Part shown: piece by piece, positions 42,494-52,885 of the stretch
How positions within the stretch are numbered: position 1 is the stretch's first letter
Layout of the letters: each line of letters opens with the position of its first letter
Assembly (NCBI RefSeq): GCF_003288815.1
Contig: NZ_NHYM01000001.1
Location: 124,001-188,000, forward strand
DNA from: Helicobacter sp. 16-1353
GTDB taxonomy: Bacteria; Campylobacterota; Campylobacteria; Campylobacterales; Helicobacteraceae
DNA length: 64,000 bases
Reading direction: 5' to 3'
The notes under the pieces: generated by a model
What the model saw: the letters and a program-made list of their open reading frames with translations, nothing else
The model's database searches: none
Told to the model about the DNA's origin: nothing
Translations under genes and position numbers: made by a program

Positions 42494-44296
42494 CTAATTT
42501 TCAATTTTTTCATTCTCAATTGGAACTAAGATATTACAAGCCTCATTTATCTTATTTAATACCTTGTAGCCCTGCTCTATTGCCCTATTGCTAGTATCTT
42601 CACAGCCAATTATTATAGGCTTATTTGTCGCCACAAACTCATCAAATTTATTTTGTATATCTGGGAAAAAACTCTCTCTACTAAATGTGCCATAATAATA
42701 TGGAAACTTGTGTTGCAAGGCGATTTTAGGGCTACTAAAAAGTAAAAATAAATAATTATTAATATCGACTAACTCACCATCAAAAATAATCTCCTTATCT
42801 GGGTGGCTTTGATGATAAGATTCTATGCTAGAGAGTAATGTTTGTAAATGTGAAGCATAATCTGCTTTAAATTTCATTCCCGCATATGGCGTATCATAGC
42901 CCATTTTATAATAATTGCTTTTTGTTGTTTTGATATTATTAAAATTATTAATACTAGTTTCAACAAATTGTTTTACCTTAGTATGGTTTATAAATAAAAA
43001 TACGATGCTTAGGGCGATTATGGATAGAATCTTGATGTTTTTATTCCAAAAGCATAGATATAAAACATCGATAAATAACGCAATCCCAATGCCAAACTGC
43101 ACTCGAAGCCTTGCATCTTCATTAATTGGATAATTGAAAATCATCGTTGAGAGCGTGATTAGAGCGACTATAAATCTTATGCTATCTTCATTTAAAATGG
43201 CGATTTTACTAGCATTTAGGCTAAATGGGCGATAGACAAAGTAGAGAGCGGGTAAAATCACAATAAACCAATAGGATAAATATCGCATAAAATACCCGTG
43301 CCAATCCATTCCATCAGTTGTATAATTGAAAAGATAGTTTGCTATTGTTGGAATGGTATTTTCGTATCCAATCGCTGGTTGTGCCATATCAACTAGGCTT
43401 GTAAGCGAAGAAAATAAAATCTCCAATCCCTCAAATCCATTTCTAAGCAATACAAACAGCCAAAAGATGAGATTTGAGATTATAAAGGTTTTAATTAAGG
43501 TTTTAAAAATATGCTGATACTGCTCCTTTATAATCGCCCCAGCATAGAATAAAATAATTGGCAGAGCAAGAAAAGTAAAACCTATTACAAGCCCTTGCTG
43601 ACGCATATAGGGCAAAGAAGCGATAACAATACCTAGAATGATTAATTTATAGTTTTTTCTCTCTTTGATATATGAAGCAAAAATATATACACCCATAGCC
43701 ACAAAAAGCATAATAAAGTCATTAAACCACGGATTATCTCGTCCCGTGTGGCTTAAAAGCAAAGTCAAAACAGCAAGTTTCGCAAAAATATTTGGTAGGA
43801 AAAATCTAGCAGTTTTATATACAAAAACCATAGTTAGAAAAATCACCACTCCATCGGCGATTCCTATATTTACTTGATTAACCCCTAGAATCTTAAAAAA
43901 TATCCCAACTACAAGCGGGATAAAAATCGAATGTGGGGAGTAGAAATCGATTCCGGGCAATATCCCATTTGCCGCCATTCCGCCTAGATATGATAAAAAT
44001 GCCAAATGATGGTCGTGATTATCGTGGTAGAGAAAAATACTCCCAGCGGAATAGGCATTCATAAGTAAAATCATAAAAACAAAAATCCAAAAAACTATAT
44101 TTAGAAAAATATATATTAGATTCTCAATATTTTTTTTGACTTTAAAATAAGATAATAAATCATTAAAGTTAATTTTTACTTTCATAAAGATTCCAAATAG
44201 TTTTAAAATAAAATTTCTTATTTTATCAAAAAGTGAATAATATGTAATAACAAAGTTGATTTTAAGATAGTTTAAAATGATTTTTAAGTATAACAA
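42494..44296 (-). CDS. Large polytopic membrane protein, possible GT-C glycosyltransferase
   Basis: 600 residues with about ten to twelve hydrophobic helices after a short amphipathic start, a luminal-like loop with DIDFYSPHSIFIPL (key: GIDFYSPHS), and a C-terminal soluble domain of about 130 residues. The pattern of an early D/E-x-SPH loop before helices resembles the GT39/GT-C glycosyltransferase fold (ArnT/PglB group), which would act in LPS or glycan synthesis. Family assignment is tentative. A 33-bp divergent region separates it from the carbonic anhydrase. Confidence 0.65.
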   Translation of the reverse strand: MLYLKIILNYLKINFVITYYSLFDKIRNFILKLFGIFMKVKINFNDLLSYFKVKKNIENLIYIFLNIVFWIFVFMILLMNAYSAGSIFLYHDNHDHHLAFLSYLGGMAANGILPGIDFYSPHSIFIPLVVGIFFKILGVNQVNIGIADGVVIFLTMVFVYKTARFFLPNIFAKLAVLTLLLSHTGRDNPWFNDFIMLFVAMGVYIFASYIKERKNYKLIILGIVIASLPYMRQQGLVIGFTFLALPIILFYAGAIIKEQYQHIFKTLIKTFIISNLIFWLFVLLRNGFEGLEILFSSLTSLVDMAQPAIGYENTIPTIANYLFNYTTDGMDWHGYFMRYLSYWFIVILPALYFVYRPFSLNASKIAILNEDSIRFIVALITLSTMIFNYPINEDARLRVQFGIGIALFIDVLYLCFWNKNIKILSIIALSIVFLFINHTKVKQFVETSINNFNNIKTTKSNYYKMGYDTPYAGMKFKADYASHLQTLLSSIESYHQSHPDKEIIFDGELVDINNYLFLLFSSPKIALQHKFPYYYGTFSRESFFPDIQNKFDEFVATNKPIIIGCEDTSNRAIEQGYKVLNKINEACNILVPIENEKIEN

Positions 44297-44329
44297 TAAT
44301 ATTTAAAATTTTAGAAATAAGGATAAAAA

Positions 44330-44857
44330 ATGGCAATTATTGATTTTAATGGCAAAACTCCCAAACTAGGCAATAATGTAAAGATTTTCCCAAATGTAAA
44401 TATTATCGGCGATGTGGAGATTGGCGAGGATTCTAGTGTGTGGTTTGGAAGTATAATTAGGGGCGATTTGAATAGCATCAAAATCGGCAAACGCACGAAT
44501 ATACAAGATTTGACGATTATCCATACTTATCAGCCAGATAATGGCAACTATCCAAATGGACTAAGTGTAACTGTGGGCGATGATGTAACAATCGGGCATA
44601 GGGTAACACTACACGCTTGTAAAATAAATAATCGATGTTTAGTTGGAATGGGTTCAATCGTAATGGACGATGTTGTGGTGGGCGAAGACTGCTTTATAAG
44701 TGCATTTAGCTTATTACCAAAAGGTAAAAAATATCCGCCAATGTCGTTAATATCTGGAAATCCCGCAAAAGTCGTTCGTCCACTAAGAGAAGAGGAAATT
44801 TTAAATATCAAAAAAGAAGCACAGCTTTATGTAGATTTAAAAAATAGGTATAATTAG
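44330..44857 (+). CDS. Gamma-class carbonic anhydrase-like protein (left-handed beta helix)
   Basis: 175 residues made of hexapeptide repeats forming a left-handed beta helix. GDLNSIKIGKRTNIQDL, the histidine-bearing IIHTYQ and GHRVTLHACKI are the gamma-CA motifs (three His zinc ligands, Arg/Asp network). Related to YrdA/PaaY. It probably binds a metal; activity is not assured. A ribosome site AAGGATAAAAAATG precedes the start. Confidence 0.88.
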   Translation: MAIIDFNGKTPKLGNNVKIFPNVNIIGDVEIGEDSSVWFGSIIRGDLNSIKIGKRTNIQDLTIIHTYQPDNGNYPNGLSVTVGDDVTIGHRVTLHACKINNRCLVGMGSIVMDDVVVGEDCFISAFSLLPKGKKYPPMSLISGNPAKVVRPLREEEILNIKKEAQLYVDLKNRYN

Positions 44858-44904
44858 TATTTTAAAGTTTAATTAGGGAGAAATTTCTAAAAAGGAGAAG
44901 TTAA

Positions 44905-45495
44905 ATGTGTTGCCCAGCTTGTATAAAACGACCATTAATTATTTTTATAGCAATTATCATTTTATTGCTTATACTAGCATTTGTATTTTGCTCTACTTGC
45001 AGAAGTTGCAATGTAGTAGAAGAAGAAGTAGTTATTACACCAATCATTCAAGAGGAAATAATTATTGAGGAGATTCCAGCTCAAGTTGAAGTTGTAGATG
45101 AACTTATTGCCATTAAAAAAGATTTTATTGAGAATGGGATAATTTCTAATAAATTTATGCAAAATAGTAGTGTGTTTTTTGATAGAAATCGCTCCAATAT
45201 TAATAAAGAAAAAATAAATGAGTTTAATGCAGATTCTAGAGATTCTATTAATACTGCTAGATTGGCTATTATAGTTGGACATGCTTGTGATTTGGGTAAT
45301 AAAGATTATAATAATAATCTAATACAAAAAAGAATAAATTTTATAGTTAATGATATTAAAGATAAAAATCCATCAATGGAAATACTTTTTTCAAATGAGG
45401 GTCAAGCCAAAGCACCACCTAGAGATATAGACAAAAAAAGTAGAGAAATGCAAAGAAAAGAAGAACGAAGGGTTGATGTTTATTTCTATAAATAA
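44905..45495 (+). CDS. OmpA/MotB-domain protein with N-terminal Cys clusters and one membrane helix
   Basis: 196 residues. MCCPAC at the N-terminus, a membrane helix (ILIIFIAIIILLLILAFVF region), then CSTCRSC immediately after it and an acidic linker. Residues 95-196 match the OmpA C-terminal peptidoglycan-binding domain (FFDRNRSNI, VGHACDLGNKDYNNNLIQKRI, ERRVDVYFYK). The AAAAGGAGAAG ribosome site is strong. The six Cys around the helix are unusual; a lipobox is not clear. It may tie the envelope to peptidoglycan. Confidence 0.75.
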   Translation: MCCPACIKRPLIIFIAIIILLLILAFVFCSTCRSCNVVEEEVVITPIIQEEIIIEEIPAQVEVVDELIAIKKDFIENGIISNKFMQNSSVFFDRNRSNINKEKINEFNADSRDSINTARLAIIVGHACDLGNKDYNNNLIQKRINFIVNDIKDKNPSMEILFSNEGQAKAPPRDIDKKSREMQRKEERRVDVYFYK

Positions 45496-45515
45496 TTAAA
45501 ATAATTTAAAGCAGA

Positions 45516-45548
45516 ATCCTAAAAGTCTAGCTATTTAGGCTTTAGGAT
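45516..45548. terminator. Hairpin between the OmpA-domain gene and lpxD
   Basis: ATCCTAAA (45516-45523) pairs with TTTAGGAT (45541-45548), then GTCTA with TAGGC after a one-base bulge, giving a 13-bp stem. No U-run follows, so it is a possible rather than a typical intrinsic terminator. It lies between two convergent genes. Confidence 0.5.
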
Positions 45549-45606
45549 AAATATAGAATATTGATTAAATCTAAGAGAATCTTAAAGAAATGAAACTTAA
45601 TAATAT

Positions 45607-46581
45607 TTAGTTTTTATTAGTTTTATCTATGTTTTTTACTAGTTTTCTTAGTATTACTTGCATTTTCTGCCATTCGTGAATCTCTGTTATCGGGTGTCCT
45701 CCCCATTTTGTATTTGGTGGGAGATTTTTCGATACAGCTCCGCGTCCAGCTACTTGCGTAAAATCACCGATATGTATGTGTCCTCCTGTGCCAGATTGCC
45801 CACCAAAGACGACATTTCTTCCTGTTGTTGTGCTTCCTGCAAAACCTGTTTGCGAAACCAAGATAGAATACTCACCAATAACGCAGTTATGCCCGATTTG
45901 AACCAAATTATCAATTTTAGCACCTTTTTTTATAATAGTGCTATTGAAAACTGCTCTATCTATAGTAGCATTCGCACCAATCTCAACATCATCTTCGATA
46001 ATTACATTCCCAAAATGCTCAATTTTGATATGTTTGCCATCACTCGTGTGAGCATATCCAAAGCCATCTCCACCAATCACACAACCAGCTTGCAATATGA
46101 CATTATTTCCAATAATCGTTTTCCCATATATGGTTACATTAGGATAGATTATGACATTATTTCCAATATTTACATTATCGCAAATCACGACATTTGGCAT
46201 AATAACGCAATTTTCCCCGATAAAAACATTTTCCCCGATAAAAACACCTTGATAGATTCTAGCGTTTGCGGGTAGATTATTGGATTTGGTATTTTGTAAT
46301 TGAGTGGATTTGAAAAAATGCGATAATTTAGCAAAAACAAGATATGGATTTGGCACAAAAACGATATTTTCATTAGTAAAATTATCTTTATATTTTATAT
46401 CTATAAATATCGCTCCAGCTTTGCAATTATCCACAAGTGATAAATATTTATCATCGTGAATATAGCTAATATCATTCTTAGATGCAAAATCAGGCGGTAG
46501 CAATGACTTAACCTCAAAATCCTTTAATCTCGTTTTATCAAACTCTATATTGGAGATTTCTAGCATTTCATATAATCGCAT
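45607..46581 (-). CDS. lpxD: UDP-3-O-(3-hydroxyacyl)glucosamine N-acyltransferase
   Basis: 324 residues: a UDP-binding N-terminal domain, then hexapeptide repeats of the left-handed helix ([20 protein letters not shown]) including catalytic His in [20 protein letters not shown]. It adds the second acyl chain in lipid A synthesis. It follows ilvH by 16 bp, a pairing with no obvious metabolic logic. Confidence 0.94.
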   Translation of the reverse strand: MRLYEMLEISNIEFDKTRLKDFEVKSLLPPDFASKNDISYIHDDKYLSLVDNCKAGAIFIDIKYKDNFTNENIVFVPNPYLVFAKLSHFFKSTQLQNTKSNNLPANARIYQGVFIGENVFIGENCVIMPNVVICDNVNIGNNVIIYPNVTIYGKTIIGNNVILQAGCVIGGDGFGYAHTSDGKHIKIEHFGNVIIEDDVEIGANATIDRAVFNSTIIKKGAKIDNLVQIGHNCVIGEYSILVSQTGFAGSTTTGRNVVFGGQSGTGGHIHIGDFTQVAGRGAVSKNLPPNTKWGGHPITEIHEWQKMQVILRKLVKNIDKTNKN

Positions 46582-46597
46582 AATCTTTCCTTAAACA

Positions 46598-47068
46598 TTA
46601 ATATCGCTCAATTGCTATTACCCCGCTACGAACAATTTCTTTTGGTTTAAATCGCTTTAATGCTTTTATAAAATTATCAAGTCTTGATGGTTTATCAGTA
46701 ACCACAACAATGATATATTTATCATTCGCATTTGCGATTTTACCATTATATGCCTTACATAAAACATCAATATCACCTAATGCCTCATTAATGGATATTT
46801 TAGCAAGAAGCGTTTCTTTCTCAAGCATATCATCATCTTCAATTACACTTAAAACAGGAATTAATTTATGAAGTTGTTTGATAATCTGCTCAAACACCTT
46901 TTCATCGCCACTTGTAACAATAGTAATTCGTGATAATTCCCTATCTGGCAATGGGGCAACAGTTAGAGATTCTATATTATATCCACGACCTGCGAAAAGC
47001 CCTGAAATACGCGATAATACGCTATGTTCATTTAAAACTGTTACTGATACAACTCGTCTTTTTTTCAA
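46598..47068 (-). CDS. ilvH: Acetolactate synthase small subunit
   Basis: 156 residues with an N-terminal ACT domain (VSVTVLNEHSVLSRISGLFAGRGYNIESLTV) and a C-terminal ALS regulatory domain ending GVIAIERY. It mediates valine feedback of the large subunit encoded directly upstream. Nine bases separate it from ilvI. Confidence 0.95.
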   Translation of the reverse strand: MKKRRVVSVTVLNEHSVLSRISGLFAGRGYNIESLTVAPLPDRELSRITIVTSGDEKVFEQIIKQLHKLIPVLSVIEDDDMLEKETLLAKISINEALGDIDVLCKAYNGKIANANDKYIIVVVTDKPSRLDNFIKALKRFKPKEIVRSGVIAIERY

Positions 47069-47077
47069 CTTTAACTC

Positions 47078-48775
47078 CTAATTTAACATCATATTATTCA
47101 AGGCTTCGCCACTTGGAACCATCGGGAAAACAGATTCTAATCTATCGATTTTCACATCAATTAAAGAAACCTTATTTGCTTGCATAGATTCCCTAAATGC
47201 AGATTCAAACTCCGCTTTTGTGCTAACGCTGAATCCTATTCCGCCAAAAGATTCTGCTAATTTCACAAAATCTGGTTGATAGGATAAATCAACGCTTGAA
47301 TATCGCTCATCGTAAAAGAAAGTCTGCCATTGTCTAACCATTCCTAAATAACTATTATTAAGAATGACATTAATAACAGGAATGCTCTGCTCAATGCAGG
47401 TCATAAGCTCCTGTATATTCATCATAATAGACCCATCGCCTGAAATATTGATGGAATACAAATCACCTTTTGCAATCTTTACTCCAATTGCCGCTGGAAG
47501 CCCAAAGCCCATTGTCCCAAGTCCACCACTTGTTATAAACTCCCTAGGATTCATAAATGGATAAAATTGTGCCACCCACATTTGATGTTGTCCTACATCT
47601 GTGGATATAATCGCCTTTCCTTTTACCATTTCTGCTACCTTTCTTATAACCCATTGTGGTTTTAAGACTTTATTAGAATCCTCAAATCTAAATGAATGCT
47701 TTTCCTTGTAGGATTCCACATTTTCAAGCCATTGTTTGATTTTAGTTTTATCAAAATCATTTAACATCGGGATTAAATCCAAACAAACATTTTTAAGATT
47801 CCCAACTATCGGGTAATTAACATCTACAATCTTCCCAATCGAGCTTGGGTCAACATCAATATGGGCGATTTTGGCATTTTTAGCAAATTCACTTAATTTT
47901 CCTGTTATCCTATCATCGAATCTAGCCCCAAGTGATATTAATAAATCACATTCGCAAATAGCCATATTTGAAGCATAGCTTCCGTGCATTCCTGCCATTC
48001 CTAAAAATAGCGGATTAGAATCCCCACAAACGCCTCTAGCCATTAACGTTTCCACAGCTGGAATCTGGGTTAATTCCAGAATCTTTCTAATCTCTGGAGT
48101 GGCATTTGATATAACAGCTCCACCACCGATATAAAATAGCGGTTTTTTAGCATTTTTTATAGCTTCATAAAGCTTTGATATTTGCCTTGCATTGCCCTTT
48201 GTTATTGGCTTATAAGTGCGTAATTCTATATGCTCTGGATAACTAAACTCTCCAATTGCACTACTTACATCTTTTGGTAAATCTATCAAAACAGGTCCCG
48301 GACGACCACTTCTAGCGATATAAAACGCTTCTTTTAAGATTCTAGGTAATTCCTTAATATTCTTAACTAAATAATTATGCTTCGTGCAAGGACGAGAGAT
48401 TCCAACCGCATCGATTTCTTGGAATGCATCCGTGCCGATTTGTGTTATTGGAACTTGTCCGCTAATAACCACTAGCGGGATTGAATCCGTATAAGCAGTG
48501 GCGATTCCAGTAACTGCATTTGTAAAGCCCGGTCCGCTGGTGATAATCGCAACACCGACATTCCCACTTACCCTAGCATATCCATCTGCAGCGTGGATTG
48601 CCCCTTGCTCGTGGCGACATAGAATGTGTTTAAAATAATTTTGTTTATAAATCTCATCATAAACATACAAAACCGCTCCACCCGGATATCCAAAAACAAC
48701 TTGAACCCCCTCATTCTTAAATGCCTCCATAAGCATTTTAGAGCCTGTCATTTTGCTTGTAGTTGTAGTAGGCAT
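47078..48775 (-). CDS. ilvI: Acetolactate synthase large subunit
   Basis: 565 residues, ThDP enzyme. GYPGG, RHEQGAIHAADGYARVSG (ThDP-binding with catalytic Glu), and NGDGSIMMN (Mg-ThDP motif; here SGDGSIMMN) are present. First step of branched-chain amino acid synthesis. The ATG at 48775 has an AGGAGAGA region upstream; dnaX is divergent, so both promoters lie in the 104-bp gap. Confidence 0.95.
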   Translation of the reverse strand: MPTTTTSKMTGSKMLMEAFKNEGVQVVFGYPGGAVLYVYDEIYKQNYFKHILCRHEQGAIHAADGYARVSGNVGVAIITSGPGFTNAVTGIATAYTDSIPLVVISGQVPITQIGTDAFQEIDAVGISRPCTKHNYLVKNIKELPRILKEAFYIARSGRPGPVLIDLPKDVSSAIGEFSYPEHIELRTYKPITKGNARQISKLYEAIKNAKKPLFYIGGGAVISNATPEIRKILELTQIPAVETLMARGVCGDSNPLFLGMAGMHGSYASNMAICECDLLISLGARFDDRITGKLSEFAKNAKIAHIDVDPSSIGKIVDVNYPIVGNLKNVCLDLIPMLNDFDKTKIKQWLENVESYKEKHSFRFEDSNKVLKPQWVIRKVAEMVKGKAIISTDVGQHQMWVAQFYPFMNPREFITSGGLGTMGFGLPAAIGVKIAKGDLYSINISGDGSIMMNIQELMTCIEQSIPVINVILNNSYLGMVRQWQTFFYDERYSSVDLSYQPDFVKLAESFGGIGFSVSTKAEFESAFRESMQANKVSLIDVKIDRLESVFPMVPSGEALNNMMLN

Positions 48776-48879
48776 ATCTCTCCTTTTAAAATAATCTGTA
48801 TGATTATAATAAACATATAGTGTAAATAAAGCTTAAAAAAAATAAAATTAAGAATTTAGTTTGCGTATAAAGGGTAAAA

Positions 48880-50448
48880 ATGCCAAAAGCACTATCATTA
48901 AAATATCGTCCTTCAAAATTTAGTGATTTAATAGGACAGGATTCTGTATCACAGACATTGTCTTTAGCACTTGAATTAAATAAGGTCTCTCACGCATATT
49001 TATTCTCTGGACTTCGTGGAAGTGGCAAAACCTCAAGTGCTAGAATCTTTGCTAGGGCGTTGCAATGTGATAAATTTCCAACAAGCATACCTTGTGGCGA
49101 ATGTGAATCTTGCAAAAGTGCATTAAATAACACACATATGGATATAATCGAGATGGACGCCGCATCTTCACGCTCTATTGATGATATAAAAGATTTGATT
49201 GAACAAATTCAATATAAACCTGCATATGGAAGATTTAAGATATTTATTATTGATGAGGTTCATATGCTTACACCACCAGCATTTAATGCGTTTTTAAAAA
49301 CATTAGAAGAACCGCCAGAATATGTAAAATTTATCCTTGCTACAACTGACCCACTAAAACTGCCATCTACTATTTTAAGTAGAACGCAACATTTTAGATT
49401 CAAAAAGATTCCAAATTCCGCTATTGCTACGCATTTAAAGAGAATCTTAGGATTGGAGAATGTGAAATTTGAAGATGAGGCTATTGATTTACTCTCAAGA
49501 AATTGTGGCGGGAGCTTGAGAGATGCACTAACGCTATTAGAACAATCAATAATTTTTTCTAAAGAAAATGTTACATTACAAAGTGTATCAAGTATGCTAG
49601 GGGCATTAAATCCAAGTATTATTGAAGAATTTTTTAATAATATTTTGACAAAAAATGATTCCAAAATAGATGAATTATTACTTGAATTTGAATCTTATGA
49701 GGTTGAAAATATCATTGATGAGATGATAATTTTTCTAAAAAATAAGATGCTTAATAAGGATTCTAAATATCATATTATTATCATTGATAGATTTTTTAGG
49801 ATATTAGGCGAGGCAAAAAATATGCTTAGCCTAAATGCAGAATCATCGTTTGTCCTACTTCTTATGACATTAAAATTTAAAGAATCATTAAATATAGAAG
49901 AATTAGATAAGATGATTGCAAGGATTGAACAAGAAATCTTACAACACAATAATGCACCAAATCTACAAGATTCTAAAAATACAGCAAATCAAATACAACA
50001 TATAGAATCCACCAAACCCATAGAATCTAATAATCCAGAATCTAGCATAAATCATAATGAAAATATTGCAACGCAAGATTCTAAGGATTCCCAAGATTCT
50101 ATTGTGAAATCAAAATTCGAGCAACTCATCGATAAGATTTACAATAGGGATTATATGCTAGGTGAATTATTTAAGAAAAACTATTCCTTTGTTGATTTTA
50201 AGGATTCTACGCTTACTTGGGAGAGCAAGGCAAATGAGAAAGATAAAGAAATCTTAAAAAAATATGCAAAGGTTATTAAAGAGCTTGTTTGTGAAGTTTT
50301 TGGAGCAAATACCAAAATAAAAGCGGCAAATTTGCCAACTACGCAAGATTCCAAGCAACCCAACAATGAACCAGAAATAATAAAAGATATAGAAAGCATA
50401 TTCCCAATAATTGATAAAAAAGTTTTTAGAGATGAAAATAGAAGCTAA
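48880..50448 (+). CDS. dnaX: DNA polymerase III subunit gamma/tau
   Basis: 522 residues: AAA+ domain with GLRGSGKTSS (residues 43-52), zinc site CGECESC-x-SAL with earlier Cys, DEVHML and SRTQHF, then a Ser/Asp/Asn-rich linker and C-terminal tau-like end. Clamp-loader motor. The linker (residues about 360-420) is rich in DS/ES from GATTC words (QDSKDSQDS). No obvious frameshift heptamer for a gamma form was noted. It overlaps tsaE. Confidence 0.95.
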   Translation: MPKALSLKYRPSKFSDLIGQDSVSQTLSLALELNKVSHAYLFSGLRGSGKTSSARIFARALQCDKFPTSIPCGECESCKSALNNTHMDIIEMDAASSRSIDDIKDLIEQIQYKPAYGRFKIFIIDEVHMLTPPAFNAFLKTLEEPPEYVKFILATTDPLKLPSTILSRTQHFRFKKIPNSAIATHLKRILGLENVKFEDEAIDLLSRNCGGSLRDALTLLEQSIIFSKENVTLQSVSSMLGALNPSIIEEFFNNILTKNDSKIDELLLEFESYEVENIIDEMIIFLKNKMLNKDSKYHIIIIDRFFRILGEAKNMLSLNAESSFVLLLMTLKFKESLNIEELDKMIARIEQEILQHNNAPNLQDSKNTANQIQHIESTKPIESNNPESSINHNENIATQDSKDSQDSIVKSKFEQLIDKIYNRDYMLGELFKKNYSFVDFKDSTLTWESKANEKDKEILKKYAKVIKELVCEVFGANTKIKAANLPTTQDSKQPNNEPEIIKDIESIFPIIDKKVFRDENRS

Positions 50449-50842
50449 TTTAAACGAGATAAATATCGTTTGCAAGGCATTAGATAATCTAATAAAAGGT
50501 AAAAATCATATTATTATTTTACTTTATGGTGATATTGGTGCTGGAAAAACAACATTAATCCAAAAATATGCAAGATTTATAGGGCTTAATGATTGCGTTA
50601 CATCGCCCACATTTAGCCTAATGAATGAATATAGTGGAAAGATTTTTCATTATGATTTATATAATCGCTCACAAGATGATTTACTCGCACTTGGAATCTT
50701 GGATTTACTCGAAGAAGAGGGCATTCATTTTGTCGAATGGAGCAATGAATCCTTACAAAAGATTCTAGAATCTGCATTTTTGGATATAAAATTTATTAAA
50801 ATAAAAAAATTCAATAATAAAAGAATATATGAATTTGATTAA
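50432..50842 (+). CDS. tsaE: tRNA t6A threonylcarbamoyladenosine ATPase TsaE
   Basis: 136 residues from ATG 50432 (MKIEANLNEINIVCKAL); an upstream in-frame ATG at 50411 lies further inside dnaX. Walker A YGDIGAGKTTL and the TSPTFSLMNEY loop are TsaE hallmarks. It powers t6A37 modification of tRNA. Same gene order as H. pylori (dnaX-tsaE-lptB-rpoN). Confidence 0.92.
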   Translation: MKIEANLNEINIVCKALDNLIKGKNHIIILLYGDIGAGKTTLIQKYARFIGLNDCVTSPTFSLMNEYSGKIFHYDLYNRSQDDLLALGILDLLEEEGIHFVEWSNESLQKILESAFLDIKFIKIKKFNNKRIYEFD

Positions 50843-50856
50843 TTAAAAGGAAGCAA

Positions 50857-51579
50857 GTGGATACGCTAAAAGCCCAGAATCTAAGCAAACAAATAAAAAA
50901 AACTAAGATTGTAAATAATATCTCATTAGAAGTGAGTAGTGCCGAAGTAGTCGGGCTTTTAGGTCCAAATGGAGCTGGGAAAACAACTACATTCTATATG
51001 ATTTGTGGGCTTTTAGTGCCAAGTGATGGAAAGGTTTTTCTAAACGATAGGGATATTACAAATCTACCTTTACATAAAAGGTCAAACTTGGGAATAGGCT
51101 ATCTCCCGCAAGAATCTAGTATATTTAAAGATTTAAGTGTGGAAGAAAATCTAGAATTTGCCGCAGAAGTGTCAATCAAAGATTCTAGTGAGCGAGCGAA
51201 GCGAATAGAAGAAATGTTAGAAGCATTTAATATAGAGCCTATTCGTGGAAGAAAAGGTTTATCCCTAAGTGGAGGTGAGAGAAGGAGGGTTGAGATTGCA
51301 AGAGCATTAATCAAAAGCCCAAAGTTTATTTTGCTTGATGAGCCATTTGCGGGGGTTGACCCCATTGCAGTAATCGATATACAAAGGATAATTGAGAAAT
51401 TAATTGATTTGAATATAGGCGTTTTAATCACAGACCACAATGTTAGAGAAACATTATCTGTATGCGATAGAGCATATGTAATCAAAAGCGGAAGTTTGCT
51501 TGCAAGTGGAAGTAGTGATGAAATATATGATAATGAATTAGTTAGAATCCACTATCTTGGGGAAAACTTTAAGATATGA
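50857..51579 (+). CDS. lptB: LPS transport ATPase LptB
   Basis: 240 residues from GTG at 50857 with GGAAG upstream. Walker A GPNGAGKTTT, Q-loop, LSGGERRRVEIARAL, Walker B FILLDEPFAGVDP and TDHNVRE (switch His). Drives LPS export from the inner membrane. It overlaps rpoN by 4 bp (ATGA). Confidence 0.95.
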   Translation: MDTLKAQNLSKQIKKTKIVNNISLEVSSAEVVGLLGPNGAGKTTTFYMICGLLVPSDGKVFLNDRDITNLPLHKRSNLGIGYLPQESSIFKDLSVEENLEFAAEVSIKDSSERAKRIEEMLEAFNIEPIRGRKGLSLSGGERRRVEIARALIKSPKFILLDEPFAGVDPIAVIDIQRIIEKLIDLNIGVLITDHNVRETLSVCDRAYVIKSGSLLASGSSDEIYDNELVRIHYLGENFKI

Positions 51580-52850
51580 AGCTAAAGCAAAGCCAGAATC
51601 TCAAAACTAAATTAAGCCCAACACTAAAAAGCTGGTTTCCAATATTGCAAAGCTCCACTCTTGAGTTAGAAAATATCTTAAATGAGTTTATAGAACAAAA
51701 TCCATTTGTTGATATTCAAAGTAATATCCAAGAAAGCCTACCATCGCCCACAATACCCGTAAAACAATCATTCAAACAGAATATAAATTCAAAAAAATAT
51801 ATGAGTGATAAGATTGAGGCACTTAGCATTTATGAAAAAAGTTTGTATGAGACTTTGGAATCCCAGATTGTCCCGCCACTATTTCCAACGCCAATAAGCC
51901 AAAAAATAGCATTTATAATCATTGATAATATAAATAATGAAGGTTATTTCGAAGGGGATATAGATGAGATTGCAAAAATATGTAGCGTAGAATCTAATAT
52001 TGTAGAAAATATTAGAATAAGATTTAGTAAGATTGACCCACCCGGGATTGCAGCGATAAATCCCATAGAATCTATGATTTTCCAACTTGATGATTTTGAT
52101 ATAAGTGGTGAGCTATATGATTTATCATTCAATATTATCAATGATTTAAAAAACCATAAAAAGCATATAAAAAATCCACTCTATGAGGATTCTATGAAAC
52201 TAATCTCACGATTAAAGAATCCCCCAGCGGCAGATTATTTTCCAAAAGATTCCCAAATCATTCCAGATATTTTTATAAATAATATAGATGGAGGATTTGA
52301 AGTAAATCTAAATGATGATTATTATCCAAATATTATTATCCATAAAATAGCCCAAGATTCCAAAGAAAATGCGATAAAAACAAAGCTAAAGGAAGCTAGA
52401 GATTTGATTGATGCACTAAATATGCGAAAAAGCACGATTAAAAAAATCGGGCTTATGATTTTAGAATATCAATATGATTTTTTTACAGGTGGCAATATAA
52501 AACCGCTAAAATTAAAAGATATAGCTATAGAGTTAGGACACAATCCAAGCACCATTTCTAGGGCAATAGCAAATAAATATCTAGAATGCAATCGCGGAAT
52601 CTACCCTATAAAAAGCTTTTTTACCACCGCAATCACAGAAGATACATCAAATACATCTATCAAAGATTTTATTTTAGAATGTATCAAAAAAGAAGATAGA
52701 AAAAATCCACTTAGTGATATAAAACTACTTGAGTTAATAGAAATAGAATTTAAACTAAAAATGGTGCGACGAACCATCACCAAATACCGCAAACAGCTAA
52801 ATATCGCAAGCTCCGGCGAACGCAAAAGAATGTATGAGATAGAACTATAA
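51576..52850 (+). CDS. rpoN: RNA polymerase sigma-54 factor
   Basis: 424 residues: Gln-rich region I (KLKQSQNLKTKLSPTLKSWFPILQSSTLELENIL; key LSPTL), core-binding region, HTH (IAIELGHNPSTISRAIANKY) and the RpoN box VRRTITKYR near the end. It transcribes middle flagellar genes in Helicobacter. Region II is short. It overlaps lptB; flgZ (39904) is its known chaperone. Confidence 0.96.
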   Translation: MKLKQSQNLKTKLSPTLKSWFPILQSSTLELENILNEFIEQNPFVDIQSNIQESLPSPTIPVKQSFKQNINSKKYMSDKIEALSIYEKSLYETLESQIVPPLFPTPISQKIAFIIIDNINNEGYFEGDIDEIAKICSVESNIVENIRIRFSKIDPPGIAAINPIESMIFQLDDFDISGELYDLSFNIINDLKNHKKHIKNPLYEDSMKLISRLKNPPAADYFPKDSQIIPDIFINNIDGGFEVNLNDDYYPNIIIHKIAQDSKENAIKTKLKEARDLIDALNMRKSTIKKIGLMILEYQYDFFTGGNIKPLKLKDIAIELGHNPSTISRAIANKYLECNRGIYPIKSFFTTAITEDTSNTSIKDFILECIKKEDRKNPLSDIKLLELIEIEFKLKMVRRTITKYRKQLNIASSGERKRMYEIEL

Positions 52851-52885
52851 TATTTAACTTCCTAAAGCAAATAAATAGAGGGAAT

